Under the pieces are notes generated by a model, which saw only the letters and a list, made by a program, of their open reading frames with translations, had not been told where the DNA came from and made no database searches. A DNA stretch of 37,979 nt from contig JBAZKW010000017.1 of the NCBI GenBank assembly GCA_041650595.1, forward strand, positions 1 to 37,979, read 5' to 3'. The position numbers and the translations under genes were made by a program. This document shows positions 14,805 to 21,440 of the stretch, one piece after another; position 1 is the stretch's first letter; each line of letters opens with the position of its first letter. The DNA comes from CALFCX01 sp041650595 (lineage in GTDB: Bacteria > Margulisbacteria > WOR-1 > JAKLHX01).

Positions 14805-15575
14805 TCAAATATTACTATTTGTACTTGAAACATCAGAAGCTTCCTCATTTTGTGTTGCCTCGGAGCCCTTTGAATGTTCCCCTTTTTGCATTTCTTTTTC
14901 TGTTTGTTTTTGAGTTTCCATCTCTTTTTCTTTTGCTTCATCTATGGATTTGATGGTTTTAAGGTGGTCATGAAATGGGGTTATATCTCTCGCCATCAAA
15001 AGACCAGGCAGAGTATCCCCAACCTGTTTATTGGGGATGTACGCCGAAACAATTCCTATTATCTCGGGAGAACCATCTTTTGTTTTATAAAAAACAGGCC
15101 CCCCGCTGACACCATTTATTGCCACTCCATCAATCAAATAACTATTGTCTTTCTCAATAAAATAACTTACCTTACCAGAAAAGAAACATAGATAATGAGG
15201 AGCAATACGAGGGAATCCAACCCATCCTATTTCTATCCCGATTCTCATATATTTTGTGGAGTCAAAAAGACTTAATGGTTTTTTGGGAAAATAGTCCTTA
15301 GTATTTACAAAGATTGTTGCAGCATCTTGACTGTCGTTAAGCCATATAGCCCTATCATTATTAGAAAGAAATTCTGTTTCGTTGCTTTCTGAATGAACCA
15401 GCTTAATAGGCTTTTCCCAGTCATTTGCTTCTTTAATCACATGAGCAGCGGTAGCAATTGCGGCAACGGTATGTGTTTTATTAAACCCCAAAAGGAAGCC
15501 AGTGCCATATCCAAGTTCCGATTCAATTCGAAATACATAAGGCTTGATTTCATCATATATTTTTGCCCACTCCAT
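14805..15575 (-). CDS. trypsin-like serine protease, cytoplasmic, with charged tail
   Basis: The 256-aa protein has a chymotrypsin/HtrA-type catalytic triad: His45 in TAAHV, Asp84 in DSQDAATIFV and Ser157 in GVSGGPV (the usual GNSGGP with Val for Asn). There is no signal peptide, so it should act in the cytosol, unlike periplasmic DegP. No PDZ domain follows. Instead residues about 210-256 form a low-complexity Glu/Lys/Gln/Ser tail. GGAGGTG precedes ATG 15575. The gene is visibly more AT-rich than its neighbours and stands alone, which suggests acquisition by transfer. The function is unknown. Confidence 0.8.
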   Translation of the reverse strand: MEWAKIYDEIKPYVFRIESELGYGTGFLLGFNKTHTVAAIATAAHVIKEANDWEKPIKLVHSESNETEFLSNNDRAIWLNDSQDAATIFVNTKDYFPKKPLSLFDSTKYMRIGIEIGWVGFPRIAPHYLCFFSGKVSYFIEKDNSYLIDGVAINGVSGGPVFYKTKDGSPEIIGIVSAYIPNKQVGDTLPGLLMARDITPFHDHLKTIKSIDEAKEKEMETQKQTEKEMQKGEHSKGSEATQNEEASDVSSTNSNI

Positions 15576-15601
15576 ATATTACACCTCCACAGATATAATT
15601 T

Positions 15602-15630
15602 TTTTGCTTCGCAAAATTCGGAGAGGGAGA
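15602..15630. repeat. 29-bp direct repeat, distal copy (partial tRNA-Ser 3' end)
   Basis: This is identical to 15791-15819. The last 12-13 bases match the tRNA-Ser acceptor 3' strand and the rest is its flank. An inverted partial copy lies at 15746-15761. The 160 bp between the copies hold no gene. Confidence 0.8.
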
Positions 15631-15650
15631 CCTGCCTGCCGGCAGGCAGG
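15631..15650. repeat. 20-bp perfect palindrome
   Basis: CCTGCCTGCC/GGCAGGCAGG with no loop. It resembles GC-rich palindromic elements scattered in many uncultured bacterial genomes (recalled, not checked). It directly follows the tRNA-derived repeat, and a second GC-rich inverted pair follows at about 15662-15685. Confidence 0.75.
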
Positions 15651-15787
15651 GATTCGGCCTCCGCTCCCGCTTGGGCGGGAGGCTACGGACCATAACAGTC
15701 TTCTTTATTCCCTTCTTGCTACTTACTTCTTATTACTTACTCCTTCGAATTTTGCGAAGCAGTAAGATGAAGGAGTAAGAAGTAAGG

Positions 15788-15808
15788 GAATTTTGCTTCG
15801 CAAAATTC
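15788..15808. repeat. hairpin abutting the 3' end of tRNA-Ser
   Basis: A 9-bp stem with TTC loop (GAA on the transcribed strand, core GCGAAGC) reaches the tRNA discriminator base. Its placement matches the hairpin beside tRNA-Ala(CGC). Confidence 0.5.
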
Positions 15809-15894
15809 GGAGAGGGAGAGATTCGAACTCTCGTTACGCTTTCGCGTAAACACACTTTCCAGGCGTGCGCCTTCAGCCGCTCGGCCACCTCTCC
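15808..15894 (-). tRNA. tRNA-Ser (anticodon GGA)
   Basis: The reverse complement gives an 87-nt class II tRNA. The acceptor GGAGAGG pairs with CCTCTCC, and the discriminator G is typical of Ser. The anticodon arm carries GGA. There is a long variable arm (TTACGC-GAAA-GCGTAA) and a GTTCGAAT T loop. It decodes TCC/TCT. CCA is not encoded. Confidence 0.95.
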
Positions 15895-15946
15895 AGTAAT
15901 ATTGTAATTTTAACAGATTTTGCCCGATAAGGAATGTCAGAGAGTA

Positions 15947-16375
15947 CTAAATATCCAATACCTGTCCTGTTTCAAGTCCGATACTTTTCGCCGTCCCGCC
16001 TTTAAGTTCTATAACAAAAGATATTTTCGACGGGGATCGGTATATATCGTAGTCATCCCCGCTAACAACGGGTAAGTTCTCTAAAATACTAATTACTTTT
16101 TTTTCGTTGTCTATCCAAATAATATCAAGCGGCTCGGGAACGCCTTTCATCCAAAAAGCGGGGCGGCATGGATTTTCAAATACAAACAGCATGCCTTCAT
16201 TTTGTTCCAATGTCCTGCCGGAAAGCCCGATTTCTCTTTCTTTTTGAGTATCCGCCACCTCGACTTTGAACACTCTGCCGCTTATATTTATACTTTTATA
16301 TAGGACATCGCAGTTGCCGCAGCAACCAAGAAAAAAAGATGCAATAAGCAATGAAACAGCCATATGTTTTAGCAT
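15947..16375 (-). CDS. DUF192 lipoprotein
   Basis: The 142-aa protein has a lipoprotein signal (lipobox FLGC, Cys18) and a DUF192 domain. Family features are EVADTQKEREIGLSGR, the MLFVFENPCRPAFWMKGVPEPLDIIWID core (Trp-Met-Lys then LDI-ID) and VIELKGGTAKSIGLETGQ at the end. Function of the family is unsettled. It should sit in the periplasm on a membrane. Its start overlaps the end of the HhH gene by 7 nt and has an AGGTGGG Shine-Dalgarno, so the two are translationally coupled. Confidence 0.9.
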   Translation of the reverse strand: MLKHMAVSLLIASFFLGCCGNCDVLYKSINISGRVFKVEVADTQKEREIGLSGRTLEQNEGMLFVFENPCRPAFWMKGVPEPLDIIWIDNEKKVISILENLPVVSGDDYDIYRSPSKISFVIELKGGTAKSIGLETGQVLDI

Positions 16376-16662
16376 TTACCCCACCTGTGACGAGGATGGA
16401 TCTTTTCGTAATCAGAAGCGGTCTGTTTTGTTATCTTATACCAGGGGACGCCGATCTTAGCTCCGACGATCGAAGCCAAAGCACAACGGCATAATGTCGG
16501 GTCCGCTTTTTTAAGCAGCTTATCGAATACCTTGAAGGGATCTTTTTTCAAAAATTGCTCCTTTGTGGTGATCCCTATCTTTTTTAGTTTTCCTTCAATG
16601 GCCGGCCCTATATTGATAAGGCCTCTAAGTGAGGAACATTTCTCGCTACTCTTTTTTTTCAT
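16369..16662 (-). CDS. Cdd1-like helix-hairpin-helix protein
   Basis: The 97-aa protein contains LRGLINIGPAIEGKLKKIGI (about 13-32), a helix-hairpin-helix with the IGPA turn. DPFKVFDKL...DPTLCRCALASIVGA and WYKIT follow, the layout of the Cdd1 ('pathogenicity locus') and TfoX C-terminal families. A DNA-binding role is likely but unproved. The frame runs upstream to 16803 through a palindromic repeat. ATG 16662 is chosen because similarity starts there and a -10 box ends 6 nt before it. Confidence 0.75.
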   Translation of the reverse strand: MKKKSSEKCSSLRGLINIGPAIEGKLKKIGITTKEQFLKKDPFKVFDKLLKKADPTLCRCALASIVGAKIGVPWYKITKQTASDYEKIHPRHRWGKC

Positions 16663-16668
16663 AAAACT

Positions 16669-16674
16669 ATAATA
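16669..16674 (-). promoter_or_regulatory. -10 box of the Cdd1-like gene
   Basis: TATTAT ends 6 nt before ATG 16662. There is no TG extension and no close Shine-Dalgarno. It lies just outside the family B repeat. Confidence 0.4.
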
Positions 16675-16683
16675 CTCCGGAAC

Positions 16684-16783
16684 GTCATTGCGAGGAGGAA
16701 AGTAGTGACGACGAAGCAATCTCCTTCGTCTATGGAATTGCTTCGCGGAGTTTATCCCGCTAACAAGCGGGGCTCGCAATGAC
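16684..16783. repeat. palindromic repeat, family B copy 1
   Basis: The termini GTCATTGCGAG and CTCGCAATGAC are perfect inverse 11-mers around an inner inverted pair (GAAGCAAT / ATTGCTTC). It ends 1 nt before the stop codon of the HAD gene. The same termini recur at 26827-26912 and in part at 37221-37307. Confidence 0.9.
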
Positions 16784-16784
16784 A

Positions 16785-17459
16785 TCATCCTTTGATTCCG
16801 CACGCCGAATCTATATATCCCGTTATTTCCTCCAGCTTGTCCACTATTATATCGGCACTCTTAAGATATTCCTTTGGAAGAGATGTTGTCACCGCAAAAC
16901 AGAACATGCCTGCCGCTTTGGCTGATGCTATGCCGTTTGGAGCATTCTCGACAACAGCACATTTTTTTGGTATGACTTTAAGCGCTCTCGAGGCTTTTAG
17001 ATATGGAGCGGGATGGGGCTTGCCCACTTTTAAGTGGTCGCCGGCAACGATCACATTGAATTTGTCGCGTATATTTTTCGGCAGGATCTTATTTATTTCT
17101 TTTTCAGGAGTCCCCGAAACCAATGCCAGCAAATAGCCCCGAGCTTTGATGCAGGACAAAAAACCTTCCACTCCGAAAAAAATATGCCTTCTAAAATATT
17201 TCTTAAAGATCTTAGATCTCTCGTTAAATATATTTTTGCCTATACGGGCACTGAACTTTAGCCCTTCCCTTGCAAAAAGCTCTTTCAGCGTTTTTTGCCA
17301 CTTCTCCCCTTCCCTTATGTATGCATCGAATACAGTAGCCCTTATTCCGTACGGAAGCAGAGCCTCATACCATGCTATGTAGTGATACGGCATGGAATCA
17401 ACGATCACTCCGTCCATGTCGAAAAGGATGGCTGAAAACTTATTTTTTAGCTTTTTCAT
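16785..17459 (-). CDS. HAD-superfamily hydrolase, beta-phosphoglucomutase/GPH-like
   Basis: The 224-aa protein has motif I FDMDGVIVDS (nucleophile Asp14, Asp16), a helical cap (about 20-90), motif II VSGTP, motif III Lys in KVGKPHPAPYLKA and motif IV VVENAPNGIASAKAAGM. This is the DxD...GKPxP...ENAPxG pattern of beta-phosphoglucomutase and phosphoglycolate-phosphatase-like enzymes. The substrate cannot be read from sequence. Its start overlaps the chagasin-like gene by 20 nt and lacks a Shine-Dalgarno. The stop codon directly abuts a family B repeat. Confidence 0.9.
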   Translation of the reverse strand: MKKLKNKFSAILFDMDGVIVDSMPYHYIAWYEALLPYGIRATVFDAYIREGEKWQKTLKELFAREGLKFSARIGKNIFNERSKIFKKYFRRHIFFGVEGFLSCIKARGYLLALVSGTPEKEINKILPKNIRDKFNVIVAGDHLKVGKPHPAPYLKASRALKVIPKKCAVVENAPNGIASAKAAGMFCFAVTTSLPKEYLKSADIIVDKLEEITGYIDSACGIKG

Positions 17460-17814
17460 CGCACACTATTATCCGGATATTCCTCGTTTCTATGGGAGGA
17501 ATATCCTTTTCCCAGGGCCTTTGATAGGAAAACATTATCTGCGCAGCTCCTTTTTTTACGGCTTTGAACGTCCATATCTCCACACCCCCGGCTCCCGCAA
17601 GTCCCGTTGATGGAGCCGTATATTTTGAGCCGATCATCTGTATTATTCCCTTTGGTCTTATTGACGCGATCTTCCAGCCGTAACCGGTTGTGGGGTTTGA
17701 CTTTAGTGTCACAGTAAAACTTTGTCCGGTTTTAGCCTTAAGAGTATTATCTGCCTGAGATGTTCCGCAGGATACAGCCAACAAAAGAATAAGGGGAAGA
17801 AAATATTTTGCCAT
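17440..17814 (-). CDS. chagasin-type (I42) cysteine protease inhibitor lipoprotein
   Basis: The 124-aa protein begins with a lipoprotein signal (MAKYFLPLILLLAVSC, Cys16). The three inhibitor loops of chagasin are present: NPTTGY (about 39-44), the Gly-rich GLAGAGGVEIW (about 70-80) and YQRPWE (about 97-102). The family blocks papain-like proteases by inserting these loops into the active-site cleft. It should act at the cell surface or in the periplasm against host, prey or own proteases. The frame extends to 17889, but ATG 17814 starts the signal peptide and follows an extended -10 box. Confidence 0.9.
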   Translation of the reverse strand: MAKYFLPLILLLAVSCGTSQADNTLKAKTGQSFTVTLKSNPTTGYGWKIASIRPKGIIQMIGSKYTAPSTGLAGAGGVEIWTFKAVKKGAAQIMFSYQRPWEKDIPPIETRNIRIIVCDEKAKK

Positions 17815-17821
17815 ACAAAAG

Positions 17822-17830
17822 ATTATATCA
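17822..17830 (-). promoter_or_regulatory. extended -10 box of the chagasin-like gene
   Basis: TGA-TATAAT ends 7 nt before ATG 17814, predicting a leaderless mRNA. It is divergent from the glutaredoxin promoter in a 63-bp intergenic region. Confidence 0.65.
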
Positions 17831-17842
17831 TCCGGACATAAA

Positions 17843-17871
17843 TTGTGTAATGCAGACAAATTTGGTAGAAT
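17843..17871 (+). promoter_or_regulatory. promoter of the glutaredoxin-FTR operon
   Basis: TTGTGT (17843-17848), a 17-nt spacer and TG-G-TAGAAT (17866-17871). The box ends 6 nt before ATG 17878, so the A of the ATG is the predicted +1. Confidence 0.6.
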
Positions 17872-17877
17872 ATCCAT

Positions 17878-18153
17878 ATGAAAAAACATGTTGACGGCAA
17901 AGATAAAGCAAAGATCATGCTGTATGCGCTTAGCACCTGCGTCTGGTGCAAAAAAACAAAGAACCTGCTCAATGATCTGGGGCTCGCTTATGATTTTGAG
18001 GATGTTGACCTCCTGGATGAAAAAGACCAGGGCCGGGCCGTGAAAGAAATAGAAAAATGGAACAGTTCCGGTGGTTTTCCTCTGATAGTCGTGAACAACG
18101 AAAGATGCATAAAAGGCTTTAATGAAGAAGAGATCAGGAAGACCCTAGGATGA
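17878..18153 (+). CDS. glutaredoxin-family thiol oxidoreductase
   Basis: The 91-aa thioredoxin-fold protein has the redox motif CVWC (residues 21-24), a cis-Pro in GGFPLIVVNN (about 66-75) and the C-terminal IKGFNEEEI helix. Members of this type are often partners of ferredoxin- or rubredoxin-linked reductases in anaerobes. The next gene, overlapping by 4 nt (ATGA), is an FTR-like protein, so a ferredoxin-to-glutaredoxin electron route is a reasonable inference. ATG 17878 has no Shine-Dalgarno. Confidence 0.88.
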   Translation: MKKHVDGKDKAKIMLYALSTCVWCKKTKNLLNDLGLAYDFEDVDLLDEKDQGRAVKEIEKWNSSGGFPLIVVNNERCIKGFNEEEIRKTLG

Positions 18154-18647
18154 ACGGGCTTTTTGAAACTTTGGACAAAGCGGCACGATCTGCCGGATAT
18201 TTTCTCAATCCTGACAAAGAATTTGTGCTCGAACTGTGCGACGGGCTCCTTAAGAACAAAGAAAGATACGGATATATTGCCTGTCCGTGCCGGCTCGCTT
18301 CGGGGGTCAAAAAAGAAGATTTAGATATAATATGTCCCTGCGACTACAGGGACAGCGACATAGAAGAATACGGCACCTGCTATTGCGGCCTATATGTATC
18401 AAAAGAGATAGCCGAAGGTAAAAAGAAAATCTCTTCTATCCCTGAACGCCGCCCGTTGAAAGAAAAACGGCAAAACACGTCAGATAATCGTAGGGGCCGT
18501 TTGCAAACGGCCCCTACGATGGACAATTTTCCCCTCCCCGTCTGGCGCTGTAAGGTATGCGGGTATCTTTGCGCAAGAAATGAGCCACCCGGAATATGTC
18601 CTATCTGTAAAGCAGAAAAAGACCGTTTTGAAAGATTTATATGGTAG
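18150..18647 (+). CDS. ferredoxin-thioredoxin reductase catalytic-chain-like protein with C-terminal rubredoxin domain
   Basis: The 165-aa protein has an FTR-beta domain (1 to about 90) with the cysteine pattern CPC (45-47), CPC (62-64) and CYC (77-79), plus Cys30. In FTR these residues bind a [4Fe-4S] cluster and form the redox disulfide that reduces thioredoxins. The C-terminus (about 131-165) is a rubrerythrin-type rubredoxin/zinc-ribbon with CKVC (134-137) and CPIC (150-153). The linker (about 114-124) is encoded by a 34-bp perfect palindrome, an inserted repeat. The start overlaps the glutaredoxin stop. The stop codon lies inside a terminator palindrome. Confidence 0.9.
   Translation: MNGLFETLDKAARSAGYFLNPDKEFVLELCDGLLKNKERYGYIACPCRLASGVKKEDLDIICPCDYRDSDIEEYGTCYCGLYVSKEIAEGKKKISSIPERRPLKEKRQNTSDNRRGRLQTAPTMDNFPLPVWRCKVCGYLCARNEPPGICPICKAEKDRFERFIW
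18487..18520. repeat. 34-bp perfect palindrome inside a coding sequence, family C
   Basis: ATCGTAGGGGCCGTTTG is followed by its exact inverse. It encodes RRGRLQTAPT in frame between the FTR and rubredoxin domains of the host gene. Palindromes of the GTAGGGGCCG type are recalled as common intergenic repeats in many bacteria (unchecked), so a coding location is unusual. Confidence 0.85.
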
Positions 18648-18682
18648 TAGATATTCGCCATGGCGAATATCTACTATTTTTT
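18645..18682. terminator. shared terminator of convergent FTR and Wzz genes
   Basis: A 32-bp perfect palindrome (18645-18676) is followed by TTTTTT on the plus strand. Its two ends are the two stop codons: TAG 18645-18647 of the FTR gene and the inverse TAG 18674-18676 of the Wzz gene. It is a strong plus-strand terminator and weaker on the minus strand, where no T tract follows. Confidence 0.85.
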
Positions 18683-19549
18683 GTATGCCGTCTGAAAATA
18701 ATCTATAAGAAAAGCGAAAAGCACTCCGCCGAACAATCCCATAAGGGCGCCAATGACAAGATTTAGCTTTGTGTTGGGTATCGCTGGACTTGTCGGGACT
18801 TCGGACTTTTCTATATCGCTGAACGGAGATACTTCTTTTGCCTCCTGCACCTTGGTATTGGCATATTCGGTGCGCAGCATCTTGTAGATAGTTTCCTGTA
18901 TCCCGAATTCGCGCTCGAGCCTCAAAATTTCTATGGTCTTTACTCCTTGGCCCCCCACAATTGTTCTGGATGAGCTGATCAGATAGGTAAGGTTCTTTAG
19001 CTTGTTTTCTGCGCTCCTAAGGTCCGCCTCGGATATCGGCAGCTGTTTTTCAAGGTATTCCCGTTTTTTTCTGGCTTCCGTCACATTGAGCCTGTTCCAA
19101 TACTCGGAAACTGCCTCAACATATGCATCCGCTATTGCAGAAGCCAGCACAGGGTTTTCATGGCGTACCCTTATGTCCATGATGTTCCCGTCTATCTTTG
19201 ATTTGAATTTTCCTATCCCTGTCTTTTTGATATCGCGACCAAGAAGTTTGTAAACCTGTCTTTCAACTGCAGGGGTCTTGATAAGTTCGTCAAGGTCCGC
19301 TATGTTCCCGCCGGCAGGATAAGGTCCTCCTAAATTTATGCCCATCATGGACGCAAGCCCTGACATCTGGCCTCCGCCGCCGCTGCCCGAGGTCCTTATC
19401 AAGAGCAGTGTTTTTGCTTCATACACCGGCTTTGTAATCAAAGATATTATTATCGAGGCGGCAACACACAGCGCAAAGAACCAAAAGACGGTCTTTCTTT
19501 GTCGCGCCAGAACATCGATCATATCTTTTAAGCTTATCTCATCTTCCAT
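18674..19549 (-). CDS. Wzz-type polysaccharide co-polymerase / chain-length determinant
   Basis: The 291-aa inner-membrane protein has an N-terminal helix (about 20-40), a long periplasmic part with coiled-coil (about 150-240) and a C-terminal helix (about 262-284) preceded by the Pro-rich PTSPAIPNTK motif typical of PCP proteins. It lacks the cytoplasmic tyrosine-kinase domain of PCP-2b, so it resembles PCP-1 or PCP-2a. ATG 19549 has GAGGAG at ideal spacing; a GTG at 19555 is less well placed. The Shine-Dalgarno overlaps the end of the Wza-like gene, so the pair is coupled. A Gly-rich loop lies at about 55-62. Confidence 0.88.
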   Translation of the reverse strand: MEDEISLKDMIDVLARQRKTVFWFFALCVAASIIISLITKPVYEAKTLLLIRTSGSGGGGQMSGLASMMGINLGGPYPAGGNIADLDELIKTPAVERQVYKLLGRDIKKTGIGKFKSKIDGNIMDIRVRHENPVLASAIADAYVEAVSEYWNRLNVTEARKKREYLEKQLPISEADLRSAENKLKNLTYLISSSRTIVGGQGVKTIEILRLEREFGIQETIYKMLRTEYANTKVQEAKEVSPFSDIEKSEVPTSPAIPNTKLNLVIGALMGLFGGVLFAFLIDYFQTAYKK

Positions 19550-19558
19550 AAGCACTCC

Positions 19559-20356
19559 TCATCTGACATATCTGGTTACCGTCGCATAAAACGTGAGGGT
19601 CAGCATTATCAGACTTGCAAATGATGCAAAGTCAGAAAAGTAGAACCAGTTTTTGGGCACGGAAATCACGTCCCCCTCTTGAATGACCATATCATAGGTG
19701 TGGTTTGCTTTGAACAATATATCGCTGGCATTTATATTGTAGTTCCTGGAAGAGCCGTTCTCGTTCCTTGTAACGGTGACATAAGCGAGGTTTGCCGCGG
19801 AAGAAGGGCCTCCGGCAAGATTAATATAATCTGAAAGCCGTTTGTTTACAAAATAAGTGTAGCGGCCGGCCCTGGAAACCTCTCCGTAAACATATACGAA
19901 TTTATTGAGATTGGCCAGGGACTGGATAAATTCATCCTGGCTCAGATAGACCCTTGTCAACCGGGGCTGTTTCAGTACTACGGTAAGAGTAAAACCTTCT
20001 AAAAATTTTTTACGGACTTCTTTTTTTATGTACTCCTGAGCTTCTTTGATCTTAAGACCCGAAAGTTTGATTTGTCCGATATTAGGAAAGAATATTGCCC
20101 CGTTGCTTGCGATCTCAAAAGTATAATCAAGCGCCAAGGAATTGTCTCCGACGAGCATATGTACGTCTATAATATCCCCCATGCCGAGAAAATAATCCGC
20201 GTAAGCCCGTTCGGATGTAAGAATTGAATCAACTGTATCATTTTGCATATAGTAAGAAGGCGACGGCCCAAGGGTCTGCGCACAAACACCAGCAGGCGAA
20301 AAAACCAATGCTGCGATGAGCGCGATACTGACGATTTTGATTAGTTTGCTGTTCAT
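19559..20356 (-). CDS. Wza-like polysaccharide export protein (Poly_export/SLBB)
   Basis: The 265-aa protein has a signal peptide (1 to about 26), a polysaccharide export domain (YFLGMGDIIDVHMLVGDNS onward, about 55-140) and an SLBB domain (VYVYGEVSRAGRYTYFVNKRLSDYINLAGG, about 160-190). It ends with IQEGDVISVPKNWF and a hydrophobic C-terminal helix (about 242-260) that may cross the outer membrane as in Wza. It lacks the lipoprotein Cys of E. coli Wza and is shorter (265 against about 380 aa). A -10 box precedes the start. Wzz follows. Confidence 0.85.
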   Translation of the reverse strand: MNSKLIKIVSIALIAALVFSPAGVCAQTLGPSPSYYMQNDTVDSILTSERAYADYFLGMGDIIDVHMLVGDNSLALDYTFEIASNGAIFFPNIGQIKLSGLKIKEAQEYIKKEVRKKFLEGFTLTVVLKQPRLTRVYLSQDEFIQSLANLNKFVYVYGEVSRAGRYTYFVNKRLSDYINLAGGPSSAANLAYVTVTRNENGSSRNYNINASDILFKANHTYDMVIQEGDVISVPKNWFYFSDFASFASLIMLTLTFYATVTRYVR

Positions 20357-20368
20357 TGTTCTAACCTT

Positions 20369-20377
20369 ATTATAGCA
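20369..20377 (-). promoter_or_regulatory. extended -10 box of the Wza-like gene
   Basis: TGC-TATAAT ends 12 nt before ATG 20356, so the leader would be about 5 nt. It suggests wza-wzz can be transcribed independently of the upstream rml genes. Confidence 0.6.
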
Positions 20378-20400
20378 AAAAGCGGCGCGCTGCGAGGCTG

Positions 20401-21420
20401 CTAACCTCCCTTATACCAGCTCTTCTGGAATTCCTTATAATCGCTTTGTTTTTCTTTGATGTTCTTCCACCAGGAAATGTTGTCTTTGTACCAGAGTATC
20501 GTTTCCCTGATGCCGTCCTCAAAGCTTATCTTAGATTTCCAGCCCAGTGCCTTTTCTATTTTTGACGGATCTACCGCATGCCTTACCACATGGCCGGGAC
20601 GGTCCTGTATGTGTTTGATCAGCGTTTTCGGTTTGCCCAAGGTCTTAAGTATCACATCAGCTATCTCAAGCACGCCATATTCTTCCCTTGAGCTTATATT
20701 AAAAGCCTCTCCGTGATGCTTTTCTTCGCAGTGGAGCAGCCGGTCGACCGCCTCGCAGTGGTCTTGCACATGTATCCAGGTTCGAGTGTTCTTTCCTGTA
20801 CCGTAAACGGGAAGCGGCTTGTCCTCCATCGCATTCGTAGCAAAAAGAGGTATCAGCTTTTCGGGATATTGATACGGGCCGTAATTATTTGCGCACCTTG
20901 AGATGACCACGGGCATACCGTATGTTGTGAAATAAGAATATACCAGCCTGTCGGCACCGGCCTTGCTCGCGGCATACGGACTTTTCGGGTAGAGCGCATC
21001 TTCTTCATCCGACGGCCTGCCAGGAGCTTCTCCATATACCTCATCGGTGGAAATATGGACGAACTTCTTTACTGCGTATTTTTTTGCCGCTTCAAGCAGG
21101 ATATATGTGCCGTAAACATCCGTGGTAATAAAAGAATCGGCATTCATTATTGAGCGGTCCACGTGTGTCTCTGCCGCAAAATGGACAACATTATCGCACC
21201 TGCTCATCAATGAATCGACAAACCCCTTGTCCCTTATATCTCCTTTTGCAAACTCAAAGTTTTTGTTCGCGCTCAGGTCAGCAATGTTTTCCGGATTGCC
21301 GGCGTAAGTAAGCGCGTCCAGCACGATCACTTTGTACTGCGGATGTTTTACAAGAAGATATCTCGCAAAATTACTTCCAATAAAACCTGCCCCTCCGGTC
21401 ACCAAAATGGTCTTGTTCAT
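20401..21420 (-). CDS. rmlB: dTDP-glucose 4,6-dehydratase
   Basis: The 339-aa SDR enzyme makes dTDP-4-keto-6-deoxyglucose, the second step toward dTDP-rhamnose and related sugars. It has the NAD motif TGGAGFIGSN (8-17), HISTDEVYG with the catalytic Asp-Glu pair, and the YxxxK motif in SPYAASKAGAD. RCANNYGPYQYPEKLIP and the RPGHDxRYAxD-type segment appear as DRPGHVVRHAVD. GGGAGGATGG precedes ATG 21420. It is 20 nt downstream of rmlA. Neither rmlC nor rmlD is in view, so the final sugar is not fixed. Confidence 0.95.
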   Translation of the reverse strand: MNKTILVTGGAGFIGSNFARYLLVKHPQYKVIVLDALTYAGNPENIADLSANKNFEFAKGDIRDKGFVDSLMSRCDNVVHFAAETHVDRSIMNADSFITTDVYGTYILLEAAKKYAVKKFVHISTDEVYGEAPGRPSDEEDALYPKSPYAASKAGADRLVYSYFTTYGMPVVISRCANNYGPYQYPEKLIPLFATNAMEDKPLPVYGTGKNTRTWIHVQDHCEAVDRLLHCEEKHHGEAFNISSREEYGVLEIADVILKTLGKPKTLIKHIQDRPGHVVRHAVDPSKIEKALGWKSKISFEDGIRETILWYKDNISWWKNIKEKQSDYKEFQKSWYKGG

Positions 21421-21440
21421 TCCACCATCCTCCCGATTTT

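Noticed and set aside
16663..16803. N-terminal extension of the Cdd1-like gene
   Set aside because: The extra codons are translated family B repeat; similarity and the -10 box both support ATG 16662.
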